From contig NZ_JACWUO010000014.1 of the NCBI RefSeq assembly GCF_020857975.1, positions 34,424 through 98,423 of the forward strand: DNA of 64,000 nt, read 5' to 3'. This DNA comes from Stenotrophomonas rhizophila (GTDB lineage Bacteria > Pseudomonadota > Gammaproteobacteria > Xanthomonadales > Xanthomonadaceae). The position numbers and the translations under genes are program-made. The stretch's first letter is position 1. The number at the start of each line of letters is the position of its first letter. This document shows positions 60,941 to 64,000 of this stretch, piece by piece. The notes beneath the pieces are model-generated. The model searched no databases. It was not told the origin of the DNA and saw nothing but the letters and a program-made list of their open reading frames with translations.

Positions 60941-62524
60941 ATGATCGATCAGACAGTCGTAGAACTGTCACGGCTGCAATTCGCCCTGACCGCGATGTAC
61001 CACTTCCTTTTCGTCCCGCTCACCCTGGGCCTGTCGTTCATGGTGGCCATCATGGAGAGCGTGTACGTCATGACCCGCAAGCCGGTCTGGCGGCAGATGA
61101 CCCTGTTCTGGGGCACGTTGTTCGGCATCAACTTCGCCATCGGCGTGGCCACCGGCATCGTGATGGAGTTCCAGTTCGGCATGAACTGGTCCTACTACAG
61201 CCACTACGTCGGCGATATCTTCGGCGCGCCGCTGGCCATCGAAGGGCTGATGGCGTTCTTCCTGGAAGCCAGCTTCATCGGCCTGTTCTTCTTCGGCTGG
61301 AAGCGCCTGACCCCGGTCAAGCACCTCACCGTGACCTGGCTGATGGCGCTGGGCACCAACCTGTCGGCGGTGTGGATCCTGATCGCCAACGGCTGGATGC
61401 AGAACCCCACCGGCGCGGTGTTCAACCCCGAAACCATGCGCATGGAAGTGGTGGACTTCGCCGCGGTGCTGTTCAACCCGGTGGCCCAGGCCAAGTTCGT
61501 GCACACCGTCAGTGCCGGCTATGTGACCGGCGCGGTGTTTGTGATGTCCATCAGCGCGCTGTACCTGCTGCGCAACAAGCACAAGGACATGGCCCGGCGC
61601 TCGTTCGCGGTGGCGGCCGCGTTCGGCCTGCTGTCGTCGCTGTCGGTGGTGGTGTTGGGTGACGAGAGCGGTTACGCCGCCAGCGAACACCAGAAGATGA
61701 AGCTGGCCGCGATCGAAGCGATGTGGGAAACCGAGCGCGCCCCGGCCGATTTCACCGCCTTCGGCATCCCCAACCAGGCCACCCACACCAACGACTACGC
61801 GATCAAGATCCCCTACCTGATGGGCCTGATCGCCACCCGTTCGCTGGACCAGCCGATCCCGGGCATCCTGGAACTGGTGGGGCGCGCGGAGAACCGCATC
61901 CGCGGCGGCCAGATCGCCTACGGTGCGCTGGAGCGCGTGCGCAAGGACAAGAACGATGTGCAGGCGCGCGAGATGTTCGACCGCCACTGGCAGGACCTGG
62001 GCCACGGCCTGCTGCTCAAGCGCTACCGCGAGGACATCCTCAACGCCACCCCGGAAGAAATCGCCAAGGCGGCCATGGATACCGTGCCACGCGTGGCACC
62101 GCTGTTCTGGACCTTCCGGATCATGGCCGGGCTGGGCTTCTACCTGATCGCCTTCTTCGCGCTGGCCTTCTACTTCTCCTGCCGGCACAACTTCCAGGAC
62201 AAGCGCTGGTTCCTCAAGCTGGCGCTGTGGTCGCTGCCGGCACCGTGGATTGCGATCGAATGCGGCTGGTTCGTGGCCGAGTACGGCCGCCAGCCGTGGG
62301 CGGTGGATGGCGTGCTGCCCACCTTCTACGCCGCATCGGGCCTGGCCCTGCATGAAATCCTGACCACCCTGGCGGTGTTCACCGGGCTGTACACGGTGCT
62401 GCTGGTGATCGAGGTCAAGCTGATGCTGAAGGCGATCCGCACGGGCCCCGACGACATCCTGCCCTCGCTGCAGGCCGATATGCGCCCCGCCCCCCACACT
62501 GCCGCCGCCCCCGGCCAAGCCTGA
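60941..62524 (+). CDS. cydA: Cytochrome bd ubiquinol oxidase subunit I
   Basis: 527 residues. MYHFLFVPLTLGLSFMVA holds the axial His19 of heme b595/d; GLMAFFLEASFIGLFFFGW holds the conserved Glu residues of the proton path. The periplasmic Q-loop includes GRAENRIRGGQIAYGALE. CydA carries the three hemes and the quinol site of this high-affinity oxidase. First gene of cydABX. Confidence 0.97.
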   Translation: MIDQTVVELSRLQFALTAMYHFLFVPLTLGLSFMVAIMESVYVMTRKPVWRQMTLFWGTLFGINFAIGVATGIVMEFQFGMNWSYYSHYVGDIFGAPLAIEGLMAFFLEASFIGLFFFGWKRLTPVKHLTVTWLMALGTNLSAVWILIANGWMQNPTGAVFNPETMRMEVVDFAAVLFNPVAQAKFVHTVSAGYVTGAVFVMSISALYLLRNKHKDMARRSFAVAAAFGLLSSLSVVVLGDESGYAASEHQKMKLAAIEAMWETERAPADFTAFGIPNQATHTNDYAIKIPYLMGLIATRSLDQPIPGILELVGRAENRIRGGQIAYGALERVRKDKNDVQAREMFDRHWQDLGHGLLLKRYREDILNATPEEIAKAAMDTVPRVAPLFWTFRIMAGLGFYLIAFFALAFYFSCRHNFQDKRWFLKLALWSLPAPWIAIECGWFVAEYGRQPWAVDGVLPTFYAASGLALHEILTTLAVFTGLYTVLLVIEVKLMLKAIRTGPDDILPSLQADMRPAPHTAAAPGQA

Positions 62525-62539
62525 GGCAGGAGAATCCAG

Positions 62540-63694
62540 ATGGAATTCATTGCACTTGATTACACCACGCTCCGCGTGATCTGGTGGCTGCTGCTCGGCA
62601 TCCTGCTGGTCGGCTGGGCCGTCATGGACGGTTTCGACCTGGGCGTAGGCACCTTGCTGCCGTTCGTGGCCCGCACCGACGACGAGCGCCGGCTGGTGAT
62701 CAACACCGTCGGCCCGGTCTGGGAAGGCAACCAGGTTTGGCTGGTGCTGGGCGGCGGCGCGATCTTCGCCGCCTGGCCGCCGCTGTATGCGGTGAGCTTC
62801 TCCGGCTTCTACCTGGCGGTGTTTGTGATGCTGTTCGGGCTGATCCTGCGCCCGGTCGGCTTCAAGTACCGCAGCAAGATGCCCAGCAAGCGCTGGCGCG
62901 ACACCTGGGACTGGGTGCTGTTCGTCGGCGGCCTGCTGCCGGGCCTGATCGCCGGCGTGGCGGTGGGCAACGTGCTGGTGGGTGTGCCGTTCCACTTCGA
63001 TGACAGCATGCGCATCTTCTACACCGGTTCGTTCTTCGCCCTGCTCAACCCGTTCGCGCTGGTGGCCGGCCTGGTCAGCGTGGCCATGCTGGTGTCCCAC
63101 GGCGCGGCCATGCTGGTGCTCAAGACCGACGGCCCGGTGGCCGAGCGTTCGGCCCGCTACGGCAGCATCGCCGCGCTGGCCAGCGTGGTGCTGTTCGCCG
63201 CTGCCGGCGCCTGGGTGGCCTTCGGCCTGCCCGGCTACCAGATCACCTCGCAGGTGGTGACCGACGGCCCGACCAATCCGCTGCTGAAGACCGCCGAGAT
63301 CGGCGCGGTGGCCGGTGGCTGGCTGCGCAACTACAGCAGCATGCCGGCCACGCTGGTGTTCCCGCTGGTGGGCCTGCTCGGTGCGCTGGCCAGTGCCTTC
63401 CTGCTGCGTGCCCGTCGCGGCGGCCTGGCCTTCATCGCCTCGGGCGCGTCCATCGCCGGCATCATCCTGACCGTCGGCTTTGCGATCTTCCCGTTCCTGC
63501 TGCCCTCCTCCAGCCAGCCCGTTTCCAGCCTCACCGTCTGGGACAGCTCGTCCAGCCACCTGACCTTGTGGATCATGCTGCTGGCCACGGCGATCTTCCT
63601 GCCGATCATCATCGGCTACACCACCTGGGTGTACCGGGTGATGAAGGGCAAGACCACCGCCGAGGAAATGGGCGACAACCCCAACGCGTACTGA
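62540..63694 (+). CDS. cydB: Cytochrome bd ubiquinol oxidase subunit II
   Basis: 384 residues, eight to nine helices. The start [37 protein letters not shown] is the CydB hallmark with the conserved Asp. It starts 15 bases after cydA with AGGAG upstream. Supports heme binding and assembly with CydA. Confidence 0.97.
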   Translation: MEFIALDYTTLRVIWWLLLGILLVGWAVMDGFDLGVGTLLPFVARTDDERRLVINTVGPVWEGNQVWLVLGGGAIFAAWPPLYAVSFSGFYLAVFVMLFGLILRPVGFKYRSKMPSKRWRDTWDWVLFVGGLLPGLIAGVAVGNVLVGVPFHFDDSMRIFYTGSFFALLNPFALVAGLVSVAMLVSHGAAMLVLKTDGPVAERSARYGSIAALASVVLFAAAGAWVAFGLPGYQITSQVVTDGPTNPLLKTAEIGAVAGGWLRNYSSMPATLVFPLVGLLGALASAFLLRARRGGLAFIASGASIAGIILTVGFAIFPFLLPSSSQPVSSLTVWDSSSSHLTLWIMLLATAIFLPIIIGYTTWVYRVMKGKTTAEEMGDNPNAY

Positions 63695-63700
63695 TTGCCC

Positions 63701-63726
63701 GGGTACCGGCCAATGGCCGGCACCGC
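63701..63726. repeat. Single SMAG-like palindrome between cydB and cydX
   Basis: GGTACCGGCCAATGGCCGGC is one imperfect palindrome in the 59-bp gap. A stem-loop here could change the ratio of cydAB to cydX message. Confidence 0.4.
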
Positions 63727-63753
63727 CCCCGTCATTAAGTTAGGAGATTGACC

Positions 63754-63867
63754 ATGTGGTATTTCGCCTGGATCCTCGGCGCAGGGCTGGCCTCGGTCGT
63801 GGCCATCCTCAACGGCATGTGGTTCGAAGCCCGCGAGAGCAACCGCGCCGACGACGAACTGCGCTGA
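63754..63867 (+). CDS. cydX: Cytochrome bd small subunit CydX
   Basis: 37 residues, one membrane helix: MWYFAWILGAGLASVVAILN, then GMWFEARESNRADDE. TAGGAGAT lies upstream of the ATG. CydX stabilises the hemes of the CydAB oxidase. The conserved W-x-F/Y-x-W-I-L-G start and the Glu at about residue 25 fit the family. Confidence 0.95.
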   Translation: MWYFAWILGAGLASVVAILNGMWFEARESNRADDELR

Positions 63868-63882
63868 AACCGTAAAAAAAGG

Positions 63883-63911
63883 TTGCCGATACGGTCTTCA
63901 CGCCGTATTCT
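63883..63911 (+). promoter_or_regulatory. Candidate tRNA-Pro promoter
   Basis: TTGCCG and TATTCT with a 17-bp spacer, 12 bp before the mature tRNA start. Confidence 0.5.
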
Positions 63912-63923
63912 TGGCGGCTCCTT

Positions 63924-64000
<77 letters not shown>

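Overview
The window is a high-GC chromosomal segment that looks like Stenotrophomonas (S. maltophilia complex) or a close xanthomonad. Three things point there: most genes have close Xanthomonadaceae-type products (transmembrane repetitive protein, NfuA, Oar-like TonB receptor, MetX of the serine/homoserine succinyltransferase type); intergenic regions carry paired palindromes that begin with GTAG, which match the SMAG repeats described from S. maltophilia; and genes are tightly packed with many ATGA/GTGA overlaps. No rRNA, CRISPR array, intact insertion sequence or replication origin was seen. One complete tRNA (Pro, CGG) ends the window.

Layout. 1-728: end of a secreted guanyl-specific RNase and its barstar-like inhibitor. 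0.97-5.05 kb: transmembrane repetitive protein and nfuA (minus), then phhB, a TonB-like lipoprotein and zupT (plus). 5.2-10.6 kb: rluC and rne diverge from a long rne leader; a small lipoprotein follows. 10.7-23.9 kb, all minus: a glycan-uptake locus with LacI regulator, Oar-like TonB receptor, GH144-type lipoprotein glucanase, ABC binding protein with two permeases, a large discoidin/alpha-alpha-barrel glycosidase and an EEP-family hydrolase. No transport ATPase is encoded there. 24.0-28.8 kb: bolA-yciI (minus), then scpA-scpB-rluB (plus) with a collagen-like tail on RluB. 29.1-31.6 kb: secreted protein, omega-amidase and methionine aminotransferase (minus). 31.7-38.6 kb: the complete cytochrome c maturation operon ccmABCDEFGHI, followed by metX and a DUF1294 gene.

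From 40.1 to 57.3 kb the segment is more accessory. It holds an unrecognised secreted protein, a CPBP protease, a decayed S41 peptidase gene, a MarR/serine-hydrolase divergent pair with a clear operator, an intact S41 peptidase beside a TetR remnant, and an RND efflux operon (TetR - adaptor - RND pump - FabF-like synthase - second TetR) with two matching operator sites. Next is a SymE/ribbon-helix-helix-like pair. Last is a 2.8-kb island bounded by near-identical direct repeats. It contains two unrelated proteins that both carry an RNxxxH (HEPN-type RNase) motif, a Cys-like tRNA-shaped element directly upstream of one of them, and an attC-like end.

57.3-64.0 kb: cydDC (minus) and cydABX (plus) diverge around a perfect FNR-type box, giving the cytochrome bd oxidase and its ABC assembly transporter; tRNA-Pro follows. 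Together with the ccm operon this makes the window rich in respiratory-chain assembly functions. The most novel signals are the tRNA-like/HEPN island at 54.5-57.3 kb, the SymE pair, and the FabF-containing efflux operon.
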